Of a DNA stretch of 26,772 bases, positions 7,346 to 15,778 are shown in pieces. Source of the stretch: a virus; the IMG/VR virus record IMGVR_UViG_3300005921_000013, positions 1 to 26,772 of that record. The stretch is one strand, 5' to 3'. Positions within the stretch are counted from its first letter, which is position 1; each line of letters starts with the position of its first letter. The position numbers were made by a program, and so were the translations under genes. The notes under the pieces are model-generated. The model searched no databases, was not told the DNA's origin, and was given only the letters and a program-made list of their open reading frames with translations.

Positions 7346-8536
7346 CTACGGATGCGGCGTGCTGGCGTCAGGTGGAAACGAGGTCCACAACTCCTCGCGC
7401 GCGAAATCAGCCACCAGCTTGGCGCTGGTTGAGGCGCTGCTGTTGGTGTAGAGCATGTCGGAGAAGATACGGTTAACATCCTCGTCCGCTGGTCTATTAG
7501 CGCCTTCATGCGCGCCATTGACGTAGGTGTACGCGCTCTGCTGATAGGTGAAGTTGCTGTCGAGTACATGACCGTTGATTGCCGCCCAGCAGAATCCGGA
7601 GGAACTGGCAGAGCCGCGCATCGCAAACTCGATCAGGAACCAAGTATTGATCGGCACCGGGAACACCGCAGGATCGAACTGATCCTGAAATGCGATCTCG
7701 TAACCGCTGGTCGGGAATCCGTCCGCGATGATCTGAAACTGAGGACTCGTAGCAGTAAAAGAGCCGTGCGCGGCGCCGGTAGTGAGGCCAAGCGAGCAGC
7801 GGTACGAAGAAGTACCGGTCTTGGACTCTTCGATCGTGTAGAAGGCACCGCCATTGGAGTTGGGGGCCATCGAGAAATTCGGACCGATTCGCGCCCAGAA
7901 TCGGTAGTACCACATGTCGCCGATATTGCCGGTCGCGGCCCAGTGGATGCCGACCTGCTGCTCACTCTTGCCTGAGATGCCGCCGATGTTGCCGTCGAAT
8001 GGAACCTGACGAGTGGCTTCCAAATAGTTGACTGTCTGACCGCAACCTGGAAGCGCTGGCGTACCGCATGCTGGAAGCGTGGCACCAGTGAGAATGCTAG
8101 CCGTGAAATCCGTCGATGCATTATCGGCAATGATCTGCATCTCGTCCGGCAGCGATGGGGCTACCGACGCGTTCCACACTGATTTCGTGTTGGGGTAGAC
8201 GAACCCGGTGACCGTGTCTGTGCCCTGAATCTGTCGGGTGCCGTCGTTGGCGCTGATCGCGCCGTTGACGATGGTCAGTCCCTGATAGCTGTACTGGTTA
8301 TAGGCTCCAGCAAGGAAGCCGCTGCTGGTGCCACCGCTAGAGCCGCCAGAGGAAGAACTGGATGAGGACGAGGAACTGCTACCGCCAGAGGATGAAGAGC
8401 CGCTGCTGGTCGCGTTACCAGAGAGCGTGCCGATGAGCGCCGGCAGCGGTGTCTGCGCTGAAATACTCAGGGCTAACGGCAGCACCAATGCGACGGCGAG
8501 CCCAGAGAGCGCGCACAGTTTCAGCAGGCTTTTCAC
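7346..8536 (-). CDS. Exported protein with Ser/Gly linker and lectin-like jelly-roll candidate
   Basis: The 396-residue product begins with a Sec signal: after the GTG start, KSLLK, a hydrophobic core (ALSGLAVALVLPLAL) and a probable cleavage at SISA|Q. The GTG at 8536 follows the upstream stop codon by one base. A longer ATG start at 8584 would put 16 extra residues ahead of the signal and lacks a ribosome binding site. A Ser/Gly linker of about 35 residues follows. The rest is beta-rich, with MWYYRFWARIG, INTWFLIEFAMRGS and CWAAINGHVLDS, the layout of concanavalin-A-like lectin/glycanase folds, where a surface-sugar-binding or lyase role is common. Catalytic residues cannot be assigned. The gene abuts the portal gene. 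Confidence 0.72.
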   Translation of the reverse strand: MKSLLKLCALSGLAVALVLPLALSISAQTPLPALIGTLSGNATSSGSSSSGGSSSSSSSSSSSGGSSGGTSSGFLAGAYNQYSYQGLTIVNGAISANDGTRQIQGTDTVTGFVYPNTKSVWNASVAPSLPDEMQIIADNASTDFTASILTGATLPACGTPALPGCGQTVNYLEATRQVPFDGNIGGISGKSEQQVGIHWAATGNIGDMWYYRFWARIGPNFSMAPNSNGGAFYTIEESKTGTSSYRCSLGLTTGAAHGSFTATSPQFQIIADGFPTSGYEIAFQDQFDPAVFPVPINTWFLIEFAMRGSASSSGFCWAAINGHVLDSNFTYQQSAYTYVNGAHEGANRPADEDVNRIFSDMLYTNSSASTSAKLVADFAREELWTSFPPDASTPHP

Positions 8537-8537
8537 T

Positions 8538-10154
8538 TCACGCCGCGTCGCGCAGGTCGTTCGCCGCCACCCAGGCTGGCGCATGAGGGGCTATCAGTTT
8601 GGTCAAACCTCCGCCGGTGATGAGCCACGCCGCGCTGAATTCCTTGCAGGCCACTGCTTTTCCGTATGCCGCAAGTGTGCGCGAGCCGGTGGAACCCACT
8701 GCCGTGGTGCTTCCGAACCCTAATACAAGCTCGTCGGTATTGATCGTGATCGTAATTGGGCCAGAGCCTCCCTCATTGAAGAACGTGATGCAGGCGCCAA
8801 TGGGGTAGTTGACCTGACCAGAACCACAGGCGCTGCAAGGGATGGTGAACGTGCAGCCGCTGGTGGTCGCGGTGTGCGCAATCTCCTGGCCGTTGTCGGA
8901 AGCCTGCAGTGTGTAATTGCAGGACTGCGCGTTCTGCACGATCTCAAGGGTGCCGATATCGATCGTGCCGCCGTTAGCACCTGGCAGGTTGTAGGTCGTG
9001 GGGCTCGATCCAGCCGGCACATTAACGGTTAGCGGCGCCCCTACAATCGCGGTAGCTCCAGCCCATGTGAGGGCGCCCGTATTGTTAGCGCCCGAGCCGC
9101 CCTGCGCAGGCGTCACCACAGTCTCGCCAGTGATCGACGTGCTGCCAGAGAACAGCGCGATCTGAGGCGAAGCAGGCGAACCCGTAGTCGTGACGGTGCC
9201 TGATCCTCCGCCGCCTCCGGCCGGGACTGCACAGGCGCCGTCGCCGCGCAGGAAATTGCTGCTCGAGCATCCCCCTCCCCATAACCCGATGATGTTGGTC
9301 GCGGTCGCGATACCGAATGGCGTGGTCCCGCGCCCGAGCAAAATCCCGGTCAGACTCGTGGCCCCACTCCCGCCGCTGGATACTGGCAATACCGAGGTGA
9401 CGCCGGTGGAAAGACTAATGGCCGGCAGGTCGGAGGAAACAATCGCTCGCGGCGCGAACGGGCCTGATCCTGAAACCGAGGCCGGCGACATGATAGCGAG
9501 CCCGGGAGAAGCCGAAGCGGACGTAATGGCAAAGGTTCCGCTGCTCGTGATCGAGCTTGGCGAGACGGAGAGGTAACTCGGGACGCTGATCCCGATGCTG
9601 GTGACGGTGCCTGATCCGGAGACTGTCTGACAGCTACCATCGCCACGCAGGAATGTCGCCGAGCTACACGTGCCGGTGAATAGCCCGGTGATATCGCCCA
9701 CCACCGCGTTGGTGATTGATGTCGCGCCAGAGAACGCCGCCAGCACATTCGTGGTGACCGTGCCGGTTGTGACAACCGTTCCACCGCCGGCCGGAGTGGT
9801 GCAACCACCGGCACCATTCAAGAATGACAGCGCATTGCCGGCGCATCCGAACAACGTATAAACATTGGTCGCATTCGCGACTGAGAAAGGCGCGGTGCCA
9901 TTTCCCAATATCAGCCCTGTGAGCGTGGAGACTCCTGTGCCACCCACGGGCACACCGAGCACGCCGGTCGGAAAGATGTAGCCTTGAATCTGCGACAGAA
10001 GAAAGTCTGACGTGACCCCGTTCTGATCACCCAGTAACCGCTCAGCGCCGGAGAATGGCGGGATTGCAGTGGGGTACTGCCCCACTTCCTGCGCACGGAT
10101 ATCACACGTGCACGCAAGCAGCGCCAGCACAGCGGCCAGCTTTTTCAATCGCAT
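8538..10154 (-). CDS. Exported tail-fibre-like repeat protein with paired cysteines
   Basis: This 538-residue protein starts with MRLKKLAAVLALLAC, either a Sec signal cleaved near RAQ|E (22-23) or a lipoprotein signal with lipobox LLAC (C15). Residues 23-62 (EVGQYPTA...FSGAERLLGDQNG) are homologous to the start of the 655-residue protein in this cassette. The body has phage-fibre repeats GGTGVSTLTGLILGNGTAPF (71-90) and GGSGATSLTGILLGRGTTPF (261-280), and three DGxC modules with cysteine pairs 104/118, 163/175 and 296/308. The C-terminal domain (about 410-520) resembles those of many fibre proteins (NYTLQASDNGQEI ... TLAAYGKAVACKEF ... WLITGGGLT). GGAGG lies seven bases before the ATG. It is likely an adhesin; whether it joins the virion or stays on the cell is open. 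Confidence 0.78.
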   Translation of the reverse strand: MRLKKLAAVLALLACTCDIRAQEVGQYPTAIPPFSGAERLLGDQNGVTSDFLLSQIQGYIFPTGVLGVPVGGTGVSTLTGLILGNGTAPFSVANATNVYTLFGCAGNALSFLNGAGGCTTPAGGGTVVTTGTVTTNVLAAFSGATSITNAVVGDITGLFTGTCSSATFLRGDGSCQTVSGSGTVTSIGISVPSYLSVSPSSITSSGTFAITSASASPGLAIMSPASVSGSGPFAPRAIVSSDLPAISLSTGVTSVLPVSSGGSGATSLTGILLGRGTTPFGIATATNIIGLWGGGCSSSNFLRGDGACAVPAGGGGGSGTVTTTGSPASPQIALFSGSTSITGETVVTPAQGGSGANNTGALTWAGATAIVGAPLTVNVPAGSSPTTYNLPGANGGTIDIGTLEIVQNAQSCNYTLQASDNGQEIAHTATTSGCTFTIPCSACGSGQVNYPIGACITFFNEGGSGPITITINTDELVLGFGSTTAVGSTGSRTLAAYGKAVACKEFSAAWLITGGGLTKLIAPHAPAWVAANDLRDAA

Positions 10155-10173
10155 GAGATGTTCCTCCGGAACT

Positions 10174-10398
10174 CTAAGGGTTGAGTGGCGCGCCGCCGGA
10201 ATTCATCACTGGCGCGCCGTCACTGTTGGTGACGACTGTTGAGATGGACGTCGTGAGAATCATTTCATCCGATGCGAGCGCAAGCGAAAGCGTGATCAGA
10301 TAGTTCTTGCCGTTGGCGGCCACAGATAACTTGAATGGCACGCCGATCTTTAGCGCTGGCACTGGGACCGCTGGGGCTGGTGCGAGATCGGCTGACAT
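10174..10398 (-). CDS. Small hypothetical protein without export signal
   Basis: This 74-residue protein has no recognisable family. After a Pro/Ala-rich start (ADLAPAPAVPVPAL) come short beta-prone segments (FKLSVAANGKNYLITLSLAL) and a Gly/Asn/Pro-rich end. It lacks a signal peptide, unlike both flanking genes. Its ATG overlaps the stop codon of the glycine-rich gene by one base (TGATG), so it is translationally coupled. It may be an accessory or chaperone-like partner of the adhesins, which is conjecture. Confidence 0.65.
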   Translation of the reverse strand: MSADLAPAPAVPVPALKIGVPFKLSVAANGKNYLITLSLALASDEMILTTSISTVVTNSDGAPVMNSGGAPLNP

Positions 10399-12365
10399 CA
10401 GGAAGTGGTGATTGCCACGACGTAGCCTGCGCCGCCGTTGCCGCCTGCGCCGGAGGCGTTGCCGACGGCACCCCCTCCTCCACCACCGCCTGAAGCCTGA
10501 ATTCCGTTACCGCCGCCACCCGCGTTACCAGTCGTGCATCCGCCACCACCAGCGCCCGCAGAGCCTGGTGAATAGCCAGAAGCTGATGCGGCTCCAGCCG
10601 CGCCCACCGTGCAGATGCCGGCGCCATTAGCCCCAGTGAGCAGAGGATTGGATCCTGCGCCTCCACCGGCTTGGGCCGTGGGTGAGGTAGACACGCCGCC
10701 GCCAGAACCACCCCCCGGTGCGCAGCGACTGACTCCGCCTAAGGTTCCTGCGCCCCCGCTGGGCGTGCCGCCGCCTCCAGCACCAGAACAATCTCCGCCA
10801 CTGGCTCCGCCTTGCGATCCGGCCCCACCGGTACCAGCGTTGACGCCACCGACGGTGCCACTACAGCCGAACCCTGGAATCGCAAGGCCACCGCCTCCTC
10901 CACCGCTGGATATCGCGCCAGATGCTCCACCGGTGCCCAGACAGCCGCCGAATGCTGAAATCCATGGCGTCGTGCCGAAGCTCGAGGTATTGCCATTGGT
11001 GCCGTTGTTGCCGGCGCCGGATGAGACGGAAGCACCACCGCTACCCGCGGCACCCACTACGACTGATTCGGTGGATCCGAGCGATGCGGTCGCAAATGCG
11101 GTCCACTCGGTGCAGCCACCCCCTCCCCCGCCGCCGCCGCCGGAGTTTGCGGTGCCCGAGGCGGTGACGGCGCCGGAACCTGCGCCACCCCCTGAGCCGC
11201 ACGCCTTTACCCACGTGACTTGAGCCGCGCCGCTCCCGCAGGACGCCGGTTTCGTCCACGTCTGTGTGCCCGCGGTGGCGAATACCTTCACGTCGACCTT
11301 GCAGGGAATGGCTAGCGCTGACTGTGTCGTGGCGACAGAGATCGCCGTGGGAGCAGCCGAGGAGCCAGTGTTGTTGGCGAGGAAGGTGTTGGCGGCCTGA
11401 GAGACCAGACCGCTCAACGGCAACCCGGTCGCGTTCGTGAGCACTGCGGCCGATGGCGTACCGAGCGCTGGCGTGACAAGGGTGGGCGAAGTAGCCAGTA
11501 CGTTGTTGCCGGTTCCAGTCGTCGTCTGCGAGACGAACTGACGCGATGAATTGGTGCCGATGACCGAAGCCGAAGCGGGCACTGCGGCGCCATTCACCTC
11601 GACGGCATTGGTCGCCGTGATCGTGCCGGAGCCGGCAGTGCCAAGCGAGCAGCCAGTTCCGCAGACCATCGCAGCGGAAGTATTGGTGCCGGAGACAATC
11701 CCGCTGAAGGCATTGCCACCTCCGCCACCGGCTTGGCAAGTGCCGTTGGTGGCGAAGAACAACGATGCGGATGAGACGTTGCAGCCGGTTCCTGAGACAG
11801 TCAAATTGTCGAGCGCAATCGGCTTGATCGACCATGTTGTGGCGGTAGTGTCAATCGTAATCGCGCCGCTGGTGGTGATGTCCCAGAAGGAGCCTGCATA
11901 GACGCCGCCTAAGCGCACATGCACGGCCGCGAACTGGAATGCCTGAAGCGTACCTGCGGTTGGATACCATGTCGGTCGCGTCCATGCCCCGCTCTGACAT
12001 ACCCACGGGCCGTTCTGGCTGGCCGTGGTCTGAGCGGTCAGCAACTCGACTGATACACCTACAGAGCAGGCCACCGAATCGATGGTCTGCGCGCCAGATA
12101 GCGTGAGGTTGCCGCAGGTCGCATCGCACACCGAGGTGACAGCCGGCTTGTTGCTGAGCGCGGCTTCGCTGTCGATGATCGGGAAGAAGTACTGGCCCAA
12201 CAGGGCTGGCGTGATGTCTACCGTCAGTCCGGCCTGATCTGCCAGCATGCGCTCGGGTCCAAGGATGGGACCTGCGGTGGGATAGCCGCCGACCTCACTG
12301 GCATTCGCGATGAGTGCGCACGCACAGGCCGCCAGCGCTGCAGCCAGCCGCTTTAGTGATCGCAT
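10398..12365 (-). CDS. Exported glycine-rich adhesin, tail-fibre-like
   Basis: A 655-residue protein with an export signal MRSLKRLAAALAACACALIA: Sec type I (cleavage near ANA|S) or lipoprotein (lipobox LAAC, C14). Residues 24-62 are homologous to the 538-residue neighbour. Residues 64-180 hold a beta-rich module with QNGPWVCQSGAWTR (118-131) and GGVYAGSFWDITTSG, a pattern found in phage appendage proteins. Then come the cysteine-paired module C195/C210, one copy of the [15 protein letters not shown] repeat shared with the 1270-residue protein, and FATAGTQTWTKPASCGSG, which opens a C-terminal domain of about 260 residues dominated by Gly, Ser and Ala. Such glycine-rich tips form polyglycine-helix receptor-binding heads in some phage adhesins. 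Function as adhesin is inferred. Confidence 0.78.
   Translation of the reverse strand: MRSLKRLAAALAACACALIANASEVGGYPTAGPILGPERMLADQAGLTVDITPALLGQYFFPIIDSEAALSNKPAVTSVCDATCGNLTLSGAQTIDSVACSVGVSVELLTAQTTASQNGPWVCQSGAWTRPTWYPTAGTLQAFQFAAVHVRLGGVYAGSFWDITTSGAITIDTTATTWSIKPIALDNLTVSGTGCNVSSASLFFATNGTCQAGGGGGNAFSGIVSGTNTSAAMVCGTGCSLGTAGSGTITATNAVEVNGAAVPASASVIGTNSSRQFVSQTTTGTGNNVLATSPTLVTPALGTPSAAVLTNATGLPLSGLVSQAANTFLANNTGSSAAPTAISVATTQSALAIPCKVDVKVFATAGTQTWTKPASCGSGAAQVTWVKACGSGGGAGSGAVTASGTANSGGGGGGGGGCTEWTAFATASLGSTESVVVGAAGSGGASVSSGAGNNGTNGNTSSFGTTPWISAFGGCLGTGGASGAISSGGGGGGLAIPGFGCSGTVGGVNAGTGGAGSQGGASGGDCSGAGGGGTPSGGAGTLGGVSRCAPGGGSGGGVSTSPTAQAGGGAGSNPLLTGANGAGICTVGAAGAASASGYSPGSAGAGGGGCTTGNAGGGGNGIQASGGGGGGGAVGNASGAGGNGGAGYVVAITTS
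10420..11170 (-). repeat. Low-complexity glycine-coding tract
   Basis: Minus-strand GGN-rich sequence with runs of glycine codons (up to nine in a row near 11130), encoding the glycine-rich head of the 655-residue adhesin. The plus strand reads as an artefactual proline-rich frame. Such tracts are prone to slippage and exchange. Confidence 0.75.
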
Positions 12366-12380
12366 GGTTTTAGCGCGGTC

Positions 12381-12755
12381 CTACTGCGGGTACATGCTCA
12401 AATTCACGGTCGGCGTTCCCGTGCCGCTCAAGGCCGTGACATTTCCGCGCACGTACGGCCATGCGGGAGATGTCACGGTCGTGGAGCCGAACAACGGATT
12501 CGAACTGCCTAAGGCAATCGTGGCGATGACGACCCACCCGACACCAGGATCCTGCGTGGCCTCGACATTGACGCTGGCGATTCCTCCAGTCGTGACCGAG
12601 GCCAGGAACGAGGAGGACGGATACTGCCGCCACGAAAATTGCGCCCCTGCCCCGGTGGCGGTGACGGCCTGCAGGAGGTAGGTGCCAGGAGACAGCGCTA
12701 GCGCAGGAAGCGTCAGAGCCAGACACGCTACCAGCGCCGATAAAAGCCGCTTCAT
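12381..12755 (-). CDS. Small exported beta-rich protein
   Basis: This 124-residue protein begins with a textbook signal peptide (MKRLLSALVACLALTLPALA, cleavage probably after the ALA). The mature part of about 100 residues is beta-prone, with FSWRQYPSSSFLASVTTGG and WVVIATIALGSSNPLFG. I do not recognise a family; an Ig-like or small jelly-roll fold is plausible. It sits between two larger exported fibre-like genes and is co-directional and closely spaced with them, so it is probably co-expressed. Confidence 0.72.
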   Translation of the reverse strand: MKRLLSALVACLALTLPALALSPGTYLLQAVTATGAGAQFSWRQYPSSSFLASVTTGGIASVNVEATQDPGVGWVVIATIALGSSNPLFGSTTVTSPAWPYVRGNVTALSGTGTPTVNLSMYPQ

Positions 12756-12760
12756 GGCTT

Positions 12761-13525
12761 TCAGCCCTGCAATGCGTTCTTGCGGCAGTGCATATGACCC
12801 GTAGCCGTGAGTGCCGCGACGGTGAATGTGGCGAGCGAGACGTTGTACACCGAAGTCACCGCGCTCAAGGCCTGGCGCACGTAGGGAGTGGTGAATACCG
12901 GATCATTGGTGCCGGTGAGCACATTCGCTGCGGTTTCAAAGTCGGTATAGGTACCCAAATTGCCAATCGTGGTCGCGGTCTGAGAAATGCCCTGTTGCAG
13001 ATTGGTCACTGAAGTGGAGGTTGCTGGCACGTAGAAAGTGCTGCCCATGCAATCCCAATCCCCGGCCGGCAGACTCACGCCAGCGGTCGGCAGTCCCGCA
13101 GTGGTGGTGAGCGCGAGCGTGCTGGTGAGATTCGCGGTGCTCGAGGCGCCGGTAGTCGCGACGAAAGTTCCAGCCAGAGCATTCGCGGCGCTGGTGGCCA
13201 CATTGAAGGTGCCAGCCGAGACGCTGATCGGCACGATCCAGTAGTTGGTCGAGGACGACAAACCGGTTGGCGGATTGGCGGTGATCGTGATGGGGCAGGT
13301 CCACACGGCAATGGCTGAGCCAGACCACGGAGGCGAGGCCCATGTGCCCACCGTGGGCGTTGCGTTGGTGAAGGATACGGACGCACCGGAGGTCGCGCTC
13401 GGGCAATTGACCTCGACGTACTGGCCGGGATAGGTCGTCTGTGCCAGCGCTGGAGTGGCGATGGTACCCAGCAGAGCCAATGCAATGGCTGCAATCAGAC
13501 TTGCACACAGGGAATTGAGCTTCAT
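12761..13525 (-). CDS. Exported hypothetical protein, beta-rich, with paired cysteines
   Basis: The ATG at 13525 is chosen because GAGGAG lies eight bases upstream and the resulting N-terminus is a signal peptide (MKLNSLCASLIAAIALALLG ... ATPALA|Q). An upstream in-frame ATG at 13609 would place 28 hydrophilic residues before the signal. The mature protein, about 225 residues, is Thr/Ser/Ala-rich and beta-prone. It has four cysteines (VNCPSA, WTCPI, DWDCMG, MHCRK) that could form two disulfides outside the cytoplasm. The segment STNYWIVPISVSAGTFNVAT recalls repeats seen in phage and surface proteins. A hairpin terminator lies just upstream, so this gene may have reduced expression or its own start. 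No family recognised. Confidence 0.74.
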   Translation of the reverse strand: MKLNSLCASLIAAIALALLGTIATPALAQTTYPGQYVEVNCPSATSGASVSFTNATPTVGTWASPPWSGSAIAVWTCPITITANPPTGLSSSTNYWIVPISVSAGTFNVATSAANALAGTFVATTGASSTANLTSTLALTTTAGLPTAGVSLPAGDWDCMGSTFYVPATSTSVTNLQQGISQTATTIGNLGTYTDFETAANVLTGTNDPVFTTPYVRQALSAVTSVYNVSLATFTVAALTATGHMHCRKNALQG

Positions 13526-13549
13526 GACATCGACTCCTCGAAGGTTTTG

Positions 13550-13578
13550 GAAATAAAGAAAGGCTCGCGAAGGCGAGC
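13550..13578 (-). terminator. Rho-independent-type terminator after the beta-helix gene
   Basis: On the minus strand, GCTCGC-CTTC-GCGAGC forms a tight 6-bp stem with a four-base loop (13578-13563), followed by CTTTCTTTATTT. It lies about 45 bases after the stop of the 717-residue beta-helix gene and about 35 bases before the next start, so it may split the exported cassette into two expression blocks. Confidence 0.6.
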
Positions 13579-13622
13579 TTTGGACTAAATTGTTGGTTCG
13601 CTCTCTCATCCGCTGCGGACTA

Positions 13623-15776
13623 TCAATGCAGCGTCACCGAGCCGCGAATGTTGACATTTCCCCTGATCGTCTCACGGATGTTACTTGCAGAGGAAAAGTA
13701 AGCGTTAAGCACATAGTTGCCGGATAGTTGACTAGGAGTCGCCAGACTGCGAGTCGTCGAGCCCTCTGTTTCAGTCGCCCAGTAAGGCCAGCCAGCGCCA
13801 TTGACGTATTGCTGGATCAGAATGGAAGGCGCCCACAGACTTGAATTATTAACGATCATCGCAGCCCCTGTGGCGCCGGTCGCAGAGCTAGGATAGATCC
13901 ACTGCGTGTAGATCTCGGCTTTTGCTCCGACACTGAGGCTGAACACCGAATTGGTGGTAGCGATTTGCTCCGTCTTTAAGGCAAGTATCCATAGATTGCA
14001 GCCAGCGCAGAAAATCTCTGAACCGTTGGTCGCGTACTCAAAATCAAACTGCCGCGCCCAGATGCTCTGACCTGCAACGAATACTACGCCAGGATGATTG
14101 CCGCCAGTGTCGTCTTCAAAGAAAACGTTTCCAGCTCCGGCAGATGCGGTGTAGGTCCGGTAATAAGAGTCGTTGATGACAACTGTTCTGGACCCGGTAT
14201 GCAGGAATGTACATACGTCATAAATGCAGCCGTCGATGACAAGCGGGGTGGAGGAGCTTCCGGCAACTGTGATATTGAAGGTCGGATTCTGGGCTGTGTT
14301 CAGACTGTTATAGAAATTCAGATGATTGACCGTATCCGGCACCGTAATGCCGATCACACCGCTTCCGGTGACGTAAGTCCCGGGTGGTGCATAGACTGTC
14401 GCCGATGCCGAGCCTGAGATTTGCGAAGGCCAGTTAGCTTGGTTGGTTCCCAGCACCGTCCAGTTTGATTGCGTCGGATCATCTGTTGGATTAGGAGTCT
14501 CGGCTTCCGGAAGGTGCAAGTACCCAGGAGTTCCGCCGAAAAGACTTGATGCAGTGCCGGTCCAGTTTTCCGTCAGATTACCTGTGTACGTGACCGGAGT
14601 TCCTGTCCCGGTATCCACTTCGCATGGGCTGTAACTGCCGCAGGAAACGTTGCGGGCGTAAAGGGTTCCACCTGAGCCGACCGTGATCCCAGTTCCTGAG
14701 CCGTTCAAAAATTCTGAGTCGAGCAGCGAGACCGCACCGGGAGACGTGATACTCAGCGCCGCAGTGGTATTGTCATTCAGCCAGTGCTGGATAGCTGCAT
14801 TGTAGGGACCTGTATTGATTGCAGTGCCTACCTGGCCTTCCGTGGTGATCTGATCGAAGGTCTGTGAGTATTCGTTATTGATGCTGGCGATAGCGTTCGT
14901 GCAGCCATAGATCGCCACATTCTTCACAATGCCTGGACCGGAATATGCCCTGGAAAAGGTAAGCGCATTGGCGCACTGCGAATCCTCAGCCCAGATGACG
15001 ACATTGCGATAGGCACCTGAATTATTTTCCTGATCCGCGATCAATTGGATGCCGGGGTTTCCGTAGCCGGCATCAAATCCCATATTGTAGACGTAATTGC
15101 GGAAGCTGCTCGCGGTGCTAACTGAGTTGGTGTTGATCCACACGTTGTTTGCAGCAATCCCGCTATTAGGAGCCAGCCGCAGGATCGAACTTTGAGGTCC
15201 GCTTCCGAACCAGGTAAAGCCATTGCCGCAGGGCTGTACTTTATTGCTGACTAGATAGACACCTGCTGGCCAATACAGATACAGCACATGCGTGGGCGTG
15301 GCCCCGCAATTGCCGTTCATATAGACCGCGAGCAATGTGTTCAGACATGTGGTGTTGTCTGTCACCCCATCCCCGACCAGGTTGCATGTCGCATTGCTTG
15401 TCACGTTGAGCGCTGGATTCGTCGGGCCTCCGAAGAATCCAGGGGGATAGGTGACGCTTGGAGTTAGGTTTGCGCCGTTTCCATCCGAGGCTATGACCAC
15501 AAGATTGTTGTTAGCCGTAGCGATCGAATATCCGCTGCACGCGAATGTCCCTGCGGAAATCGTGATCGGATAGGTGCCGGGCGAAGATCCAGAGGTCGCC
15601 GTCGTGCTTAGAGTCGGAGCTCCGGTACACGTGGTCGTGTAGGTGTTCTGCGACCAGATCAATGGGGGCACAGGCTGGCCCTGTTCCATCGTCAGATGTG
15701 TCGCAGTCAACGTGATGGTCTGCGCGAAGGCGGATACCGGGAGCAGTAACAGTGCAAGAAGCAGGCGCATTTTCAT
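13623..15776 (-). CDS. Exported right-handed beta-helix protein (pectate lyase/GH55-like)
   Basis: This 717-residue protein has a clear Sec signal (MKMRLLLALLLLPVSAFA|Q, cleavage after residue 18). Residues 20-96 form an Ig-like MBG-type domain (CTGAPTLSTTATSGSSPGTY). From about 130 the sequence matches the pectate-lyase superfamily entry pattern GDGVTDNTTCLNTLLAVY, followed by YWPAGVYLVSNKV (168-180), and long Asn/Gly/Ser-rich beta-helix coils. A second such entry appears near YAPPGTYVTGSGVIGI, as in two-lobed GH55-type folds. Related phage proteins are depolymerases that cut capsule, LPS or exopolysaccharide; catalytic residues cannot be assigned here. Many cysteines fit an oxidising compartment. 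The start follows the upstream stop by two bases without a clear ribosome binding site. Confidence 0.8.
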   Translation of the reverse strand: MKMRLLLALLLLPVSAFAQTITLTATHLTMEQGQPVPPLIWSQNTYTTTCTGAPTLSTTATSGSSPGTYPITISAGTFACSGYSIATANNNLVVIASDGNGANLTPSVTYPPGFFGGPTNPALNVTSNATCNLVGDGVTDNTTCLNTLLAVYMNGNCGATPTHVLYLYWPAGVYLVSNKVQPCGNGFTWFGSGPQSSILRLAPNSGIAANNVWINTNSVSTASSFRNYVYNMGFDAGYGNPGIQLIADQENNSGAYRNVVIWAEDSQCANALTFSRAYSGPGIVKNVAIYGCTNAIASINNEYSQTFDQITTEGQVGTAINTGPYNAAIQHWLNDNTTAALSITSPGAVSLLDSEFLNGSGTGITVGSGGTLYARNVSCGSYSPCEVDTGTGTPVTYTGNLTENWTGTASSLFGGTPGYLHLPEAETPNPTDDPTQSNWTVLGTNQANWPSQISGSASATVYAPPGTYVTGSGVIGITVPDTVNHLNFYNSLNTAQNPTFNITVAGSSSTPLVIDGCIYDVCTFLHTGSRTVVINDSYYRTYTASAGAGNVFFEDDTGGNHPGVVFVAGQSIWARQFDFEYATNGSEIFCAGCNLWILALKTEQIATTNSVFSLSVGAKAEIYTQWIYPSSATGATGAAMIVNNSSLWAPSILIQQYVNGAGWPYWATETEGSTTRSLATPSQLSGNYVLNAYFSSASNIRETIRGNVNIRGSVTLH

Positions 15777-15778
15777 GG

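Noticed and set aside
10609-11223. 204-codon proline-rich plus-strand frame
   Set aside because: It is the complement of the glycine-rich coding tract (GGN read as NCC), not an independent gene.
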